Shown in pieces: positions 8,361 to 18,077 of a stretch of 64,000 nt of DNA. The notes below the pieces were generated by a model. That model was not told the DNA's origin, did no database searches, and was given only the letters and a program-made list of their open reading frames with translations. The stretch covers positions 6,143,472-6,207,471 of the forward strand of contig NZ_PTJS01000001.1 of the NCBI RefSeq assembly GCF_002941025.1. The letters run 5' to 3'. The stretch comes from Streptomyces sp. QL37 (GTDB taxonomy: Bacteria > Actinomycetota > Actinomycetes > Streptomycetales > Streptomycetaceae). Position numbers and translations under genes: made by a program. How positions within the stretch are numbered: the first letter of the stretch is position 1; every line of letters starts with the position of its first letter.

Positions 8361-8414
8361 GAAGGGGATGGAGGACGGCGCGTCCCGTCACGGGACGTCC
8401 GTACGTCCGTCCCG

Positions 8415-9347
8415 TCAGTCGGTCTTGCCGATCCCCTCGGTCGAGTCGGGCCCGCCTGCCGGGCCGTCGTCGGCGCGGGGCGCCGCGAGGCTGCCGGCAG
8501 GGAGGATGCCCGGCGTCTCGGCGGCCGCGGCCATCGCGATACCGGTCTTGGCACGCCGTCCGCGCTTCTCGATCCAGGTGGCCAGCGCCGACAGGAGCAG
8601 ACACATCGCCACATAGATCGTGCCGATGACCGCGATCGTCGAGACGTACGGGTACTGGCTGTTGACCTGGGTGTTGGAGGCGATCAGACGTGCCGTCTGA
8701 AGCAGTTCCGGGTACAGGATGATGAAGCCGAGCGAGGTGTCCTTGAGGGTCACCACCAGCTGGCTGATGATCGTCGGCAGCATGGCGCGGACCGCCTGCG
8801 GGATCAGCACGCTGACCATGACCTGGGTCTTGCTCATCCCGAGGGCGTACGCCGCTTCGCTCTGGCCCTTGGGCACCGAGTTGATGCCGGCGCGCAGCAC
8901 CTCGGCCTGGACACAGCCGTTGTAGACCGACAGCCCGAGTGCCAGGGCCCACATCGAGTAGTCGGTGAGGAAGCCGACCCAGATGGCGTAGATGGTGATC
9001 AGCAGCGGGATCGAACGGAAGAGTTCGATGAACGTGGTCGCGACCCAGCGGACCGGCTTGTGGTCGGAGAGCCGGCCGACCGCGAGCAGGACCCCGAGGA
9101 TCAGCGAACCGACAGCCGCCAGACCGAAGGCCTTGAGCGTGGCGAGCACGGCGTCGGCGATGTTCTGCCGGATGCCCGCGTAGTTGAAGATGTCCCACAT
9201 CTCGGGGGCGAGGTGCCCCTTGTCGGACAGCCGCACCAGGCTGACCGCGATCAGGCCCAGGATGGCGAGGCTTCCGACCACGGCGTAGATCCGGTTGCGG
9301 ACGGCAGCCTTGGGACCCGGGGCGTCGTAGAGAACGCTGGCACTCAT
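8415..9347 (-). CDS. gluD: Glutamate ABC transporter permease GluD
   Basis: A 310-residue permease of the polar amino-acid (HisM) family with five to six membrane helices. The EAA coupling loop is QAEVLRAGINSVPKGQSEAAYALGMSKTQVMVSVLIPQAVRAMLP. It has a longer N-terminus and a charged Ala/Gly/Asp-rich tail (last ~50 residues) compared with GluC. Its ATG overlaps the gluC stop (ATGA), indicating coupled translation. It works with GluC as the heterodimeric channel of the glutamate importer. Confidence 0.93.
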   Translation of the reverse strand: MSASVLYDAPGPKAAVRNRIYAVVGSLAILGLIAVSLVRLSDKGHLAPEMWDIFNYAGIRQNIADAVLATLKAFGLAAVGSLILGVLLAVGRLSDHKPVRWVATTFIELFRSIPLLITIYAIWVGFLTDYSMWALALGLSVYNGCVQAEVLRAGINSVPKGQSEAAYALGMSKTQVMVSVLIPQAVRAMLPTIISQLVVTLKDTSLGFIILYPELLQTARLIASNTQVNSQYPYVSTIAVIGTIYVAMCLLLSALATWIEKRGRRAKTGIAMAAAAETPGILPAGSLAAPRADDGPAGGPDSTEGIGKTD

Positions 9348-9991
9348 CGGGCGACCTCCATACGACGCTCCAGCAGCCGGAAGAGACCGCTGATGGCAAA
9401 AGTGACGACCAGGTAGCCGAGGGCGACCCAGACGAAGACGGGCATGATCTCGTAGCCCCGGTCACTCATCAGCTTCTGCCACCCGAAGAGCTCGGTGACG
9501 CTGAAGGCCCCGGCGATCGCCGAGTTCTTCGTGAGCGCGATGAAGATGCTGCTCAGCGGCGGGATGACGGACCTGGTGGCCTGCGGGAGGACCACGATCC
9601 GCAGGGTCTGGGCGAACGTCATGCCGATGGAGCGGGCGGCCTCGGCCTGCCCCAGGGGGACGGTGTTGATACCCGAGCGGACCGCCTCGCACACGAAGGA
9701 GGAGGTGTAGAAGCCGAGGGCCAGCGAGCCGAGCAGGAAGGGGCTCATGCCCGGGAAGAGGATCTCCGGCACCACGAAGAAGAAGATCAGGAAGAGAAGC
9801 GTCAGCGGGGTGTTGCGCAGCAGGGTCACCCAGGCGGTGCCGAAGAAGCGCAGGGGCGGCACGGGCGACACACGGAAGCCGGCGATGGCGACGCCCAGGA
9901 CCAGAGCGATGACCGAGCTGATGGCGGTGATCGACACGGTGCCTATGAAGCCGTCGCGGTATTCCGGGAAGTTGTCGAGCAATACGTTCAT
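9344..9991 (-). CDS. gluC: Glutamate ABC transporter permease GluC
   Basis: 215 residues, a compact HisM-type permease starting MNVLLDNFPEYRDGFIGTV. ATG at 9991 is preceded by GGAGACCCC. The EAA loop reads CEAVRSGINTVPLGQAEAARSIGMTFAQTLRIVVLPQATRSVIPP. It has four to five membrane helices. The gene follows gluB after a 141-bp gap that contains a strong hairpin, so its expression may be lower than that of the binding protein. Confidence 0.93.
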   Translation of the reverse strand: MNVLLDNFPEYRDGFIGTVSITAISSVIALVLGVAIAGFRVSPVPPLRFFGTAWVTLLRNTPLTLLFLIFFFVVPEILFPGMSPFLLGSLALGFYTSSFVCEAVRSGINTVPLGQAEAARSIGMTFAQTLRIVVLPQATRSVIPPLSSIFIALTKNSAIAGAFSVTELFGWQKLMSDRGYEIMPVFVWVALGYLVVTFAISGLFRLLERRMEVAR

Positions 9992-10040
9992 GGGGTCTCC
10001 GCGTCGGCGGTCAGCGGCATCTGGGCAGGGGAAGGGGCGC

Positions 10041-10078
10041 CCCGTACGCCGCCGTACTCAGTGACGGCGGCGTACGGG
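10041..10078 (-). promoter_or_regulatory. Intra-operonic hairpin between gluB and gluC
   Basis: A perfect 15-bp inverted repeat (10041-10055 / 10064-10078, 8-nt loop) lies between the gluB stop and the gluC start. It could be a partial terminator or a 3' mRNA stabiliser that raises gluB message over the permease genes. Confidence 0.7.
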
Positions 10079-10132
10079 ACGCCTCACTCACGCGTGTGGC
10101 GTCAGTGACAGGACGTCAGCGACGGGGCTGCG

Positions 10133-11056
10133 TCAGTAGCTCTCGATGGCCGGCGGCTCGGTGTAGTCCGAACCGGACAGGCCCAGGGTCGCCTCGTAGA
10201 TCTTCTTGTACGTGCCGTCCTTGACGTGGGTCTCCAGCGACTTGTTGAGCGCCTCGCGGAGCACCTTGTCGTCCTTGTTCAGGCCGATGCCGTAGGGCTC
10301 GTCGGTGAACGGCTTGCCGACGACCCTCAGCTTGCCGGAGTTGGCGGCGGCGTAACCCTTGAGGATCGAGTCGTCGGTCGTGACGGCGTCGACCTGCTGG
10401 GTCAGGAGCTGCTGCACGCAGTCCGAGTACTTGGCCAGCTCGACGACCTGCGCGCCGTACTCGGGCTTCTTGATCTCCTGGAGCGGGGTCGAACCCACGA
10501 TCGAGCAGACCTTCTTGTCCTTCACCGACTCCTTGCCGGTGATGGAGGTCTCGTCCTTGCGCACCAGGAGGTCCGCGCCGGCCTTGTAGTACGGGCCCGC
10601 GAATCCGACCTGCTTCTTGCGCTCGTCGTTGATCGTGTACGTACCGACGTAGTAGTCGACCTGGCCCTTGGAGATGGCCGTCTCACGGATGCCGGAGTCG
10701 ACGGTCTTCCACGTGATCTGCTTCTCCGAGAAGCCGAGGTCGGCCGCGATCATCCTGGCGATCTCGACGTCGAAGCCGGAGCGCTCCTTCGTCGACTGGT
10801 CCTCGAAGCCGAGGTACGGCTGGTCGGCCTTGACGCCGATGACCAGCTTGCCGCGCTTCTTCGCGTCCTTGAAGGTCGGCGAGTCGAGGTCGACGCCGGT
10901 GGCGACGGTGTACTTCGGCAGCTCGGGGGCCTCGGACGAACCGGGCTTGACGCCCGACGGCTTGTCGCCGGCGGAGCCCTCCTTGCCGCCACAGGCGGTC
11001 GCGGTCAGGGCGAGCACAGCGATGGCCGCAACGGCGGCCGACTTGCGGAGCTTCAT
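10133..11056 (-). CDS. gluB: Glutamate-binding lipoprotein GluB
   Basis: 307 residues from ATG at 11056. The N-terminal lipoprotein signal MKLRKSAAVAAIAVLALTATAC ends in a lipobox cysteine at residue ~22, followed by a Gly/Ser linker. The mature part is a periplasmic-binding-protein type 2 fold of family 3 (GKLVIGVKADQPYLGFEDQ..., FDVEIARMIAADLG, VCSIVGSTPLQEI). It delivers glutamate to GluCD. It lies 32 nt after gluA. Confidence 0.95.
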   Translation of the reverse strand: MKLRKSAAVAAIAVLALTATACGGKEGSAGDKPSGVKPGSSEAPELPKYTVATGVDLDSPTFKDAKKRGKLVIGVKADQPYLGFEDQSTKERSGFDVEIARMIAADLGFSEKQITWKTVDSGIRETAISKGQVDYYVGTYTINDERKKQVGFAGPYYKAGADLLVRKDETSITGKESVKDKKVCSIVGSTPLQEIKKPEYGAQVVELAKYSDCVQQLLTQQVDAVTTDDSILKGYAAANSGKLRVVGKPFTDEPYGIGLNKDDKVLREALNKSLETHVKDGTYKKIYEATLGLSGSDYTEPPAIESY

Positions 11057-11088
11057 GTGAACAATCCTCGTGTCGTAGGTCGTCGGTA

Positions 11089-11874
11089 TCAGTGGTGAAG
11101 AATCTTCGACAGGAAGTCCTTGGCCCGGTCGCTGCGTGGATTGCTGAAGAACTGGTCGGGAGTTGCCTCTTCGACGATCTTCCCGTCCGCCATGAAGACC
11201 ACACGGTTCGCGGCCGAACGGGCAAAGCCCATCTCGTGGGTGACGACGACCATGGTCATCCCCTCCCGGGCCAGTTGCTGCATGACCTCGAGCACCTCGT
11301 TGATCATCTCCGGGTCGAGAGCCGACGTGGGCTCGTCGAAGAGCATGACCTTGGGGTCCATCGCCAGCGCGCGTGCGATCGCGACGCGCTGCTGCTGACC
11401 ACCCGAGAGCTGCGCCGGGTACTTCTCCGCCTGCACGCCGACGCCCACACGGTCGAGCAGGGCCCGGGCCTTCTCCTCGGCGGCCTTCTTGTCCGTCCCG
11501 CGGACCTTGACCTGGCCCAGCATCACGTTCTCGAGCACCGTCTTGTGCGCGAAGAGATTGAACGACTGGAAGACCATGCCGACATCGGCACGCAGCCTCG
11601 CCAGCTCCTTGCCCTCCTGGGGCAGGGGCTTGCCGTCGATCGCGATCGCGCCCGAGTCGATCGTCTCCAAGCGGTTGATCGTGCGGCACAGCGTGGACTT
11701 CCCGGACCCGGAGGGCCCGATGACTACGACGACCTCGCCACGGGCGATGGTCAGATCGATGTCCTGGAGCACATGCAGCGCGCCGAAGTGCTTGTTGACG
11801 TTGCTCAGTACGACAAGGTCGTCTCCCGCAGGTGCGGCATCCTCGGCGGCCTTGGTCACTGAAACTCCGCTCAT
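11089..11874 (-). CDS. gluA: Glutamate ABC transporter ATP-binding protein GluA
   Basis: 261 residues from ATG at 11874 (GGAG 10 nt upstream). A 30-residue lead precedes the ABC domain: Walker [10 protein letters not shown]-loop [17 protein letters not shown], signature LSGGQQQR, Walker [16 protein letters not shown] and the H-loop [10 protein letters not shown]. This is a GlnQ/HisP-class polar amino-acid ATPase. It is the first gene of gluABCD, and gluRK is divergent. Confidence 0.95.
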   Translation of the reverse strand: MSGVSVTKAAEDAAPAGDDLVVLSNVNKHFGALHVLQDIDLTIARGEVVVVIGPSGSGKSTLCRTINRLETIDSGAIAIDGKPLPQEGKELARLRADVGMVFQSFNLFAHKTVLENVMLGQVKVRGTDKKAAEEKARALLDRVGVGVQAEKYPAQLSGGQQQRVAIARALAMDPKVMLFDEPTSALDPEMINEVLEVMQQLAREGMTMVVVTHEMGFARSAANRVVFMADGKIVEEATPDQFFSNPRSDRAKDFLSKILHH

Positions 11875-11909
11875 CGGCTTCTTGCTCCGTCCTCCTCGGT
11901 TAGGCAAGG

Positions 11910-11939
11910 ACCCTAGTGACGCAGTGCTACCAGCGTCAT
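11910..11939 (-). promoter_or_regulatory. gluA promoter
   Basis: On the minus strand, ATGACG (11939-11934), an 18-bp spacer and TAGGGT (11915-11910) give a good Streptomyces vegetative promoter. The expected leader is about 30 nt and carries GAGGAGGACGGAG. Confidence 0.65.
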
Positions 11940-12029
11940 TACATCTGAGCGGAAATTGAGCATAACGATCCGGCCGCAACCGGACACACCGCGTGAACGG
12001 GACGCCACGGGGCGCTCGACGGCATACCG

Positions 12030-12059
12030 GGTGGGTAACGGAAACACGGTGGTAACCGG
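12030..12059. repeat. Direct repeat GGTAAC-N11-GGTAAC in the gluA/gluR divergent region
   Basis: GGTGGGTAACGG (12030-12041) and GGTGGTAACCGG (12048-12059) place GGTAAC cores 17 bp apart start to start. Tandem half-sites with ~11-bp spacing are typical of OmpR-type regulators, so this is a candidate GluR site. It lies ~90 bp upstream of the gluA -35. Confidence 0.4.
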
Positions 12060-12228
12060 CAGGGACTTGACTGACCTACCCGTCATCGGCGTGGATGCCC
12101 TGGTACGGGGATGACGTGAATCGACGCTGTACGGAAAGGTTCGCCGGGCGGAACACCGGTGGACCGTCACGCACGGTTCGCTGTCGTCACGAAGGACCAT
12201 GAGAAGACATGAGGCGGAGAGGGGGGCC

Positions 12229-12921
12229 ATGAGACTGCTGCTCGTCGAGGACGACGACCACGTCGCGGCTGCCCTGTCCGCGGTGCTGTCGCGCCACGGT
12301 TTCAAGGTCGTGCACGCCCGCAGCGGCGAGGAGGCCCTGCAGGCGCTGCTGCCGGCCGAGAAGGAGCCCTTCGGGGTCGTGCTCCTGGATCTCGGGCTGC
12401 CCGACCAGGACGGCTACGAGGTGTGCGGGAAGATCCGCAAGCGCTCCGCGATCCCGGTGATCATGGTGACCGCGCGGTCCGACGTCCGCTCGAGGATCCA
12501 CGGCCTGAACCTCGGCGCCGACGACTACGTCGTGAAGCCGTACGACACCGGGGAGCTGCTGGCCCGTATCCACGCCGTCGCCCGTCGCAGGACGGCCGGT
12601 GAGGACACCGGGCCGACCCCGCTCGCGGCGCTGCGCATCGGGCCGGTCCACATCGAGCTGCCCACCCGCAGGGTCAGCGTCGACGGTCAGGAGGTCCAGC
12701 TCACCCGCAAGGAGTTCGACCTGCTCGCACTGCTCGCCCAGCGTCCCGGCGTGGTCTTCCGCCGGGAGCAGATCATCAGCGAGGTGTGGCGGACGAGCTG
12801 GGAGGGAACGGGGCGCACCCTGGAGGTGCACGTGGCCTCGCTGCGCTCCAAGCTGAGGCTTCCCGCACTGGTCGAGACCGTGCGGGGCGTCGGCTACCGG
12901 CTCGTCCCGCCGTCGGCCTGA
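12229..12921 (+). CDS. gluR: Response regulator GluR (OmpR family)
   Basis: 230 residues from ATG at 12229 (GAGAGGGGGG upstream). Receiver domain residues 1-~120: acidic pocket D8-D10, phospho-acceptor D54 (VVLLDLGLPDQDG) and the lysine in DDYVVKPYD. The C-terminal winged helix (residues ~145-230) reads RKEFDLLALLAQRPG...RTLEVHVASLRSKL...VRGVGYRL. In S. coelicolor the GluR-GluK system adjacent to gluABCD responds to glutamate and controls its uptake. Name transferred from gene position and family. Confidence 0.9.
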   Translation: MRLLLVEDDDHVAAALSAVLSRHGFKVVHARSGEEALQALLPAEKEPFGVVLLDLGLPDQDGYEVCGKIRKRSAIPVIMVTARSDVRSRIHGLNLGADDYVVKPYDTGELLARIHAVARRRTAGEDTGPTPLAALRIGPVHIELPTRRVSVDGQEVQLTRKEFDLLALLAQRPGVVFRREQIISEVWRTSWEGTGRTLEVHVASLRSKLRLPALVETVRGVGYRLVPPSA

Positions 12922-12936
12922 GGACGTACGCCCCCC

Positions 12937-14331
12937 GTGCGCACCCGCCTGCTCCCCCTGCTCATCGTCCTGATGGCCGCCGTGCTGCTCGCTCTCGGCT
13001 TCCCGCTGGCCGTACGCGTGGCCGCCGCCGAACAGCAGCGGGTGGTCATCGACCGGATCGACGACACGGCACGCTTCGGCGCGCTGGCCCAGTTCGTCGA
13101 CGAACCGGTGCGGGGCACCGAGGAGCGGCAGCGCACCCTGCAGACCGAACTCGAGGCGTACGACTCGGTCTACGGGATCCGGGCCGGAGTCTTCTACCGC
13201 GACGACAGAGCCCTCGCCAAGGCGCCCCCCTCCTGGACCCTCCCCACCGAGGGAGAGGGGCGCGAGGCCTTCGCGGAGGCCCTCCTCGGCCGTCGCTCCC
13301 ACGACCCGCCCCAGGTCTGGCCCTGGCAGAACGGCCGGATCGTCGTCGCCTCCCCGGTCGTACGCGACGGGGACGTGGTCGCCGTCGTCGTGACCGACTC
13401 ACCCACGGGGGACATGCGGTCCCGGACACTGCGCGGCTGGCTGCTCATCGCACTGGGCGAGGCCGTGGCCATGCTCGTGGCGGTCGGCGCCGCGTTCCGC
13501 CTCACCGGCTGGGTGCTCCTGCCCGTACGGACCCTGGACGCGGCCACCCACGACATCGCGAGCGGCCGGATGAGGTCCCGAGTGGTCGCGTCCGGCGGTC
13601 CTCCGGAGCTACGGCGTCTGGCACGCTCGTTCAACGAGATGGCCGACAACGTCGAGGACGTGCTGGAACAGCAGCGTGCCTTCGTCGCCGACGCCTCGCA
13701 CCAGCTGCGTAACCCCCTGGCGGCGCTGCTGCTCCGGATCGAGCTCCTCGCACTCGAACTCCCCGAGGGCAACGAGGAGATCGCCTCGGTCCGCACGGAG
13801 GGCAAGCGCCTCGCCCAGGTCCTCGACGACCTGCTGGACCTGGCGCTGGCCGAGCACACCGCAGCGGATCTCCAGCTCACGGACATCGCCGCGCTCGCCG
13901 GTGAACGGGTTGCCTCATGGCGTCCGCTGGCCGAGGAGAAGGGCGTACGGCTGACCCTGGACGGTGCCCCCGCGGTGACCGGCTGGGCGGACCCGATCGC
14001 CCTCTCCAGCGCGCTGGACGCCGTCATCGACAACGCGCTCAAATTCACCCCCGAAGGCCAGGAGGTCCGGGTCACGGCCGGGCTCGAGGGCGAGGGCGCC
14101 ACGGTCGTCGTCGCCGACCGGGGGCCCGGCCTGACCGAACAGGAGCTGGAGCGCGTCGGTGACCGCTTCTGGCGCAGCGGGCGGCACCAGAACGTCAAGG
14201 GATCCGGCCTCGGGCTGTCCATCTCGCGTGCCCTGCTCGCGGCGGGCGGCGGATCGATCCGCTACGGGACGCACGAACCCCACGGGCTGAGGGTGACGGT
14301 CACCGTGCCGCGCAACGCTCCGCACGCGTGA
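12937..14331 (+). CDS. gluK: Sensor histidine kinase GluK
   Basis: 464 residues from GTG at 12937, 15 nt after gluR. One membrane helix (~5-25), an extracytoplasmic sensor of ~135 residues, a second helix (~165-190) and HAMP (~190-240) precede the dimerisation/phosphoacceptor motif ADASHQLRNPLAALL with H255. The ATPase domain has the N-box VIDNALKFTPEG, the G1 box VVVADRGPGL and the G2 box GSGLGLSISRALLAAGGGS. The extracytoplasmic domain is the likely glutamate sensor (known for the S. coelicolor orthologue). Confidence 0.92.
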   Translation: MRTRLLPLLIVLMAAVLLALGFPLAVRVAAAEQQRVVIDRIDDTARFGALAQFVDEPVRGTEERQRTLQTELEAYDSVYGIRAGVFYRDDRALAKAPPSWTLPTEGEGREAFAEALLGRRSHDPPQVWPWQNGRIVVASPVVRDGDVVAVVVTDSPTGDMRSRTLRGWLLIALGEAVAMLVAVGAAFRLTGWVLLPVRTLDAATHDIASGRMRSRVVASGGPPELRRLARSFNEMADNVEDVLEQQRAFVADASHQLRNPLAALLLRIELLALELPEGNEEIASVRTEGKRLAQVLDDLLDLALAEHTAADLQLTDIAALAGERVASWRPLAEEKGVRLTLDGAPAVTGWADPIALSSALDAVIDNALKFTPEGQEVRVTAGLEGEGATVVVADRGPGLTEQELERVGDRFWRSGRHQNVKGSGLGLSISRALLAAGGGSIRYGTHEPHGLRVTVTVPRNAPHA

Positions 14332-14347
14332 GCCCGGCCCCGGGCCG

Positions 14348-15346
14348 TCAGGGCTTGGCCGAGCGGTAGTAGCGCTTGGCGCCCTCGTGCAGCGGCAGCG
14401 GATCGGTGTAGATGGCCGTCCGCAGGTCCACCAGCTGCGCCGAGTGCACCTCGCGCCCGATCCGGTCCCGGCTGTCGATCACGGTCCGGGTGAACGCTTC
14501 GGTCGTCAGCGGATCCGTACGGTCCGTGGTGACCAGCAGATTGGAGACGGCGACCGTCCGCACGGCCTGACCCTGCTGCGCGTGCAGATAGGCGTCGGCC
14601 GGCATCACGGCCGAGCGGTAGTGGCGTGTGGACCCGCCGGCCGCCTGGAGCTCGGTCACCAGCGCGTCCTCCAGGGGCACCAGCCGGATCGCGAACTTCT
14701 CCGAGAGGTCCTGCACCGCACCGGTCGGCAGCCCCCCGGACCAGAAGAAGGCGTCCAGCCGGCCGTCCGCCAGCCGCGCCGGCATCGTGTCGATCCCGGC
14801 CTGGACGGGAGTGATGTCCTCCGCCGGATCGACGCCGGCCGCCCTCATCAGCCGGTCCGCGACGAGAAGCACCCCCGACCCCTTCTGCCCCACACCCACC
14901 CGCTTGCCCCGCAGGTCGGCGACCTCCCGGATCCCGGAGTCGCGGGGCACGACCAACTGGATGTAGTCGTCGTACAGCCGGACACAGCCGCGCAGCCGGC
15001 CCGCGCCCGGCTTCCCGCTCGCGAGGTAGGTGGCGACGGCGTCGGCGGTGGCGATGGTGAAGTCGGCCTTCCCCGTCGCGACCCGTTCGATGTTCTGCTG
15101 CGAGCCCTCACTTGTCCGCAGCCGTATCGACACCTTGGGCATGTCCTTGGCCAGCGCGCCCTCCAGCCGCTGTCCGTAGCGCTGGTAGACCCCGCTCCGT
15201 ACGCCCGTGGAGAACGTGAGCGAACCGCTCGGCTCCTCCTCCCCGATCGGGAGCACCCACCACAGGAGCAGTCCGAGGACGACCAAGGCGGCGGCGCCCC
15301 CCTGAAGGGTGCGTCGCCGGCCGAACCGGGACAGTGCGTGCTGCAT
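14348..15346 (-). CDS. TAXI family TRAP-type solute receptor
   Basis: 332 residues from ATG at 15346. A basic start and one hydrophobic helix (residues ~14-32, LQGGAAALVVLGLLLWWVLP) anchor or export the protein. The rest is a TAXI-type (PF16868) binding protein: LTFSTGVRSGVYQRYGQRLEGALAK, SEGSQQNIERVATGKADFTIATADAVATYL, LRGKRVGVGQKGSGVLLVADRLM. No TRAP membrane subunits are adjacent, so a different role (for example ligand sensing with the neighbouring kinase) is possible. It is convergent with gluK, 16 nt apart. Confidence 0.88.
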   Translation of the reverse strand: MQHALSRFGRRRTLQGGAAALVVLGLLLWWVLPIGEEEPSGSLTFSTGVRSGVYQRYGQRLEGALAKDMPKVSIRLRTSEGSQQNIERVATGKADFTIATADAVATYLASGKPGAGRLRGCVRLYDDYIQLVVPRDSGIREVADLRGKRVGVGQKGSGVLLVADRLMRAAGVDPAEDITPVQAGIDTMPARLADGRLDAFFWSGGLPTGAVQDLSEKFAIRLVPLEDALVTELQAAGGSTRHYRSAVMPADAYLHAQQGQAVRTVAVSNLLVTTDRTDPLTTEAFTRTVIDSRDRIGREVHSAQLVDLRTAIYTDPLPLHEGAKRYYRSAKP

Positions 15347-15454
15347 GGCGCGATCCTGCCATTTCCATGGCCATGACGGCCAGGGCGGGGGCGGTCCGCC
15401 CCCACCGCGCGGATCAGGCCGTCCCCGGTGAGGGCAGCGCGCCCTCACCGGCTC

Positions 15455-16366
15455 TCACTCCGGAGGCGTCGGAGTGTCGGGGCCCTGGAACATGGTCTGG
15501 ATGTCCAGCTCCAACTGGATCGTGGGCCCGACGATGGCGATGCCGCGCGCGAGCATGTTGCGCCAGTTCAGCGTGTAGTCCTCGCGGTGCAGTTCGGCGG
15601 TGGCGCGTGCCGCACAGCGCAGCTCCTCACCGTAACCGCCGTTGACGGCGCCCAGGTACTGCGTCTCCAGGGAGACGGAACGGCTGACCCCGTGCATCGT
15701 CAGCCCTCCTTGGACGGTCCAGTTGTTGCCGCCCCGGTAGGTGAAGCGCCTGCTGGCGAAATGGAGGTACGGGTAGTTCTCCACGTCCAGGAAGTCGGCC
15801 GACCGCAGATGGTTGTCCCGGGTCTTGTTGCCCGTGGTGATGCTCGACGCATCGATGCGTATCTCGACCTGGGAGTCCTCGACGGAGGGTGCGATCCGGA
15901 TACCGCCTTCGAAGGCGGTGAAACGGCCGTGGACATTGGCCATGCCGACGTGCTTGGCGATGAAGCGGATCGCGGTGTGCGGAGGGTCGAAGAGCCAGGT
16001 GCCGGGTGCGGGGGGCTCCAGCTGCCGGGCGACGTCCAGCTGCACCCGGCCCATCGACAGGGTCTCGCCCGCGGCGATATCGAAGGCCCAGCTGGCCGGC
16101 TGCATGCCTTCGGCCGTCATGAGCAGGCGGTATTCACCCGGGGGCAGAGCCGCGACGAACATGCCGAACAGGTCGGTCGTCCCCTTCGCGACCGTCCGGG
16201 CCGACTTCTGGGACGTGACGGTGATTTCGGCGCCGCCGAGCGGTTGTCCCATGGGGTCGACGACCTCGCAGGTGACGGTTCCGGCTCCGGGCGGCACGGG
16301 AAGAGCGAATCTCGCACCATCGGAGGCCGTCTTGGATCGCCTGCCGCGGAGGAGGGAGAGGACCAT
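15455..16366 (-). CDS. YceI family protein with N-terminal carboxypeptidase-regulatory-like domain
   Basis: 303 residues from ATG at 16366 (AAGGG 7 nt upstream); an in-frame ATG at 16399 is an alternative start. Residues ~20-110 look like a carboxypeptidase-regulatory-like beta domain (GAGTVTCEVVDPMGQPLGGAEITVTS...TTDLFGMFVAALPPGEYRLLMTAEG). Residues ~125-300 are a YceI lipocalin-like domain: GTWLFDPPHTAIRFIAKHVGMANVHGRF, then DFLDVENYPYLHFASRRF and the LTMHGVSRSV motif. YceI proteins bind polyisoprenoid-type lipids. No signal peptide is evident, suggesting a cytoplasmic protein. Confidence 0.88.
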   Translation of the reverse strand: MVLSLLRGRRSKTASDGARFALPVPPGAGTVTCEVVDPMGQPLGGAEITVTSQKSARTVAKGTTDLFGMFVAALPPGEYRLLMTAEGMQPASWAFDIAAGETLSMGRVQLDVARQLEPPAPGTWLFDPPHTAIRFIAKHVGMANVHGRFTAFEGGIRIAPSVEDSQVEIRIDASSITTGNKTRDNHLRSADFLDVENYPYLHFASRRFTYRGGNNWTVQGGLTMHGVSRSVSLETQYLGAVNGGYGEELRCAARATAELHREDYTLNWRNMLARGIAIVGPTIQLELDIQTMFQGPDTPTPPE

Positions 16367-16527
16367 CACATAACCCTTCGAGCGTGAAAACCTCAGCATA
16401 GAAACCGACCGGAGCGGTGCGTTCAACGGCCCTGCGCCCCTGCTCGCCCCGGGCGGTGTGTGCCCGCCCTCCGCTGCGGCTCCGGCGTCCGGCAAGGCCC
16501 CGCCGCGTCACCGCCTACCCTTGTCCC

Positions 16528-18048
16528 ATGACCAGCGGCAACCGGAGCGAAGCAGTGGACGTCCAGAAGAGCTACGAGGTGCGCACCTACGGGTGCCAGA
16601 TGAACGTCCACGACTCCGAACGCTTGTCGGGGCTCCTGGAGGGCGCCGGATACGTGCGCGCCCCCGAGGGCTCCGACGGTGACGCCGACGTCGTCGTCTT
16701 CAACACCTGCGCGGTGCGTGAGAACGCCGACAACAAGCTCTACGGCAACCTCGGCCGCCTCGCCCCGATGAAGACGAAGCGCCCCGGGATGCAGATCGCC
16801 GTCGGCGGCTGTCTGGCGCAGAAGGACCGCGACACCATCGTGCGGCGCGCCCCCTGGGTGGACGTCGTCTTCGGTACGCACAACATCGGCAAGCTGCCGG
16901 TGCTCCTGGAGCGCGCCAGGGTCCAGGAGGAGGCGCAGGTCGAGATCGCCGAGTCGCTGGAGGCGTTCCCCTCGACGCTGCCCACCCGCCGTGAGTCCGC
17001 GTACGCCGCGTGGGTGTCGATCTCGGTCGGCTGCAACAACACCTGCACCTTCTGCATCGTCCCGGCGCTGCGGGGCAAGGAGAAGGACCGCCGCACCGGC
17101 GACATCCTGGCCGAGATCGAGGCGCTGGTCGCCGAGGGGGTCAGCGAGATCACCCTGCTCGGCCAGAACGTCAACGCCTACGGTTCCGACATCGGCGACC
17201 GCGAGGCCTTCTCCAAGCTGCTCCGGGCCTGCGGCACGATCGAGGGCCTGGAGCGCGTCCGCTTCACCTCGCCCCACCCGCGGGACTTCACCGACGACGT
17301 GATCGCGGCGATGGCCGAGACACCGAACGTGATGCCCCAGCTGCACATGCCGATGCAGTCCGGTTCGGACACCATCCTCAAGGCCATGCGCCGCTCGTAC
17401 CGCCAGGAGCGCTTCCTCGGGATCATCGAGAAGGTGCGCGCCGCCATGCCGGACGCGGCGATCTCCACCGACATCATCGTCGGCTTCCCCGGGGAGACCG
17501 AGGAGGACTTCGAGCAGACCATGCACGCCGTGCGCGAGGCCCGCTTCGCGAACGCCTTCACCTTCCAGTACTCCAAGCGCCCCGGGACACCCGCCGCCGA
17601 CATGGAGGGACAGGTCCCCAAGGAGGTCGTCCAGGAGCGCTACATGCGCCTCTCCGCCCTCCAGGAGGCGATCTCCTGGGAGGAGAACAAGAAGCAGGTC
17701 GGCCGCACCCTGGATGTCATGGTCGCGGAGGGCGAAGGCCGCAAGGACGGTGCCACGCACCGGCTCTCCGGCCGCGCCCCCGACAACCGTCTGGTCCACT
17801 TCACCAAGCCGTCCCAGGACGTGCGCCCCGGGGACGTGGTGACGGTCGAGATCAGCTACGCCGCCCCGCACCACCTGCTCGCCGAGGGAGCGCCCCTGGG
17901 CGTCCGGCGCACCAGGTCGGGCGACGCCTGGGAGAAGCGCAACGCGACCCCCGCCGACCGGCCCGCCGGAGTCATGCTCGGCCTGCCCGGGATCGGCGCG
18001 CCCGCCCCGCAGCCCGCGGCCGCCACCCCGGGGTGCGGCTGCGACTGA
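16528..18048 (+). CDS. miaB: tRNA-2-methylthio-N6-dimethylallyladenosine synthase MiaB
   Basis: Radical-SAM methylthiotransferase that adds the 2-methylthio group to i6A37 made by MiaA. 506 residues from ATG at 16528. The UPF0004 domain supplies C23 (YGCQMN), C61 (FNTCAVREN) and C95 (GGCLAQ); the radical-SAM cluster is C169-C173-C176 (CNNTCTFC). A TRAM domain follows at ~residues 400-470, then a Pro/Ala tail ending PGCGCD. There is no Shine-Dalgarno, but TACCCT at 16516-16521 ends 6 nt before the ATG, implying a leaderless mRNA. miaA lies 1.2 kb downstream. Confidence 0.97.
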   Translation: MTSGNRSEAVDVQKSYEVRTYGCQMNVHDSERLSGLLEGAGYVRAPEGSDGDADVVVFNTCAVRENADNKLYGNLGRLAPMKTKRPGMQIAVGGCLAQKDRDTIVRRAPWVDVVFGTHNIGKLPVLLERARVQEEAQVEIAESLEAFPSTLPTRRESAYAAWVSISVGCNNTCTFCIVPALRGKEKDRRTGDILAEIEALVAEGVSEITLLGQNVNAYGSDIGDREAFSKLLRACGTIEGLERVRFTSPHPRDFTDDVIAAMAETPNVMPQLHMPMQSGSDTILKAMRRSYRQERFLGIIEKVRAAMPDAAISTDIIVGFPGETEEDFEQTMHAVREARFANAFTFQYSKRPGTPAADMEGQVPKEVVQERYMRLSALQEAISWEENKKQVGRTLDVMVAEGEGRKDGATHRLSGRAPDNRLVHFTKPSQDVRPGDVVTVEISYAAPHHLLAEGAPLGVRRTRSGDAWEKRNATPADRPAGVMLGLPGIGAPAPQPAAATPGCGCD

Positions 18049-18077
18049 GACGGGCCCGTCTGAGTACGCTGACCGGC

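Noticed and set aside
6481..9465. Single 994-codon minus-strand frame
   Set aside because: Read-through joining the monooxygenase to a shadow frame of the gluD/gluC region; a terminator and a promoter separate the real genes.
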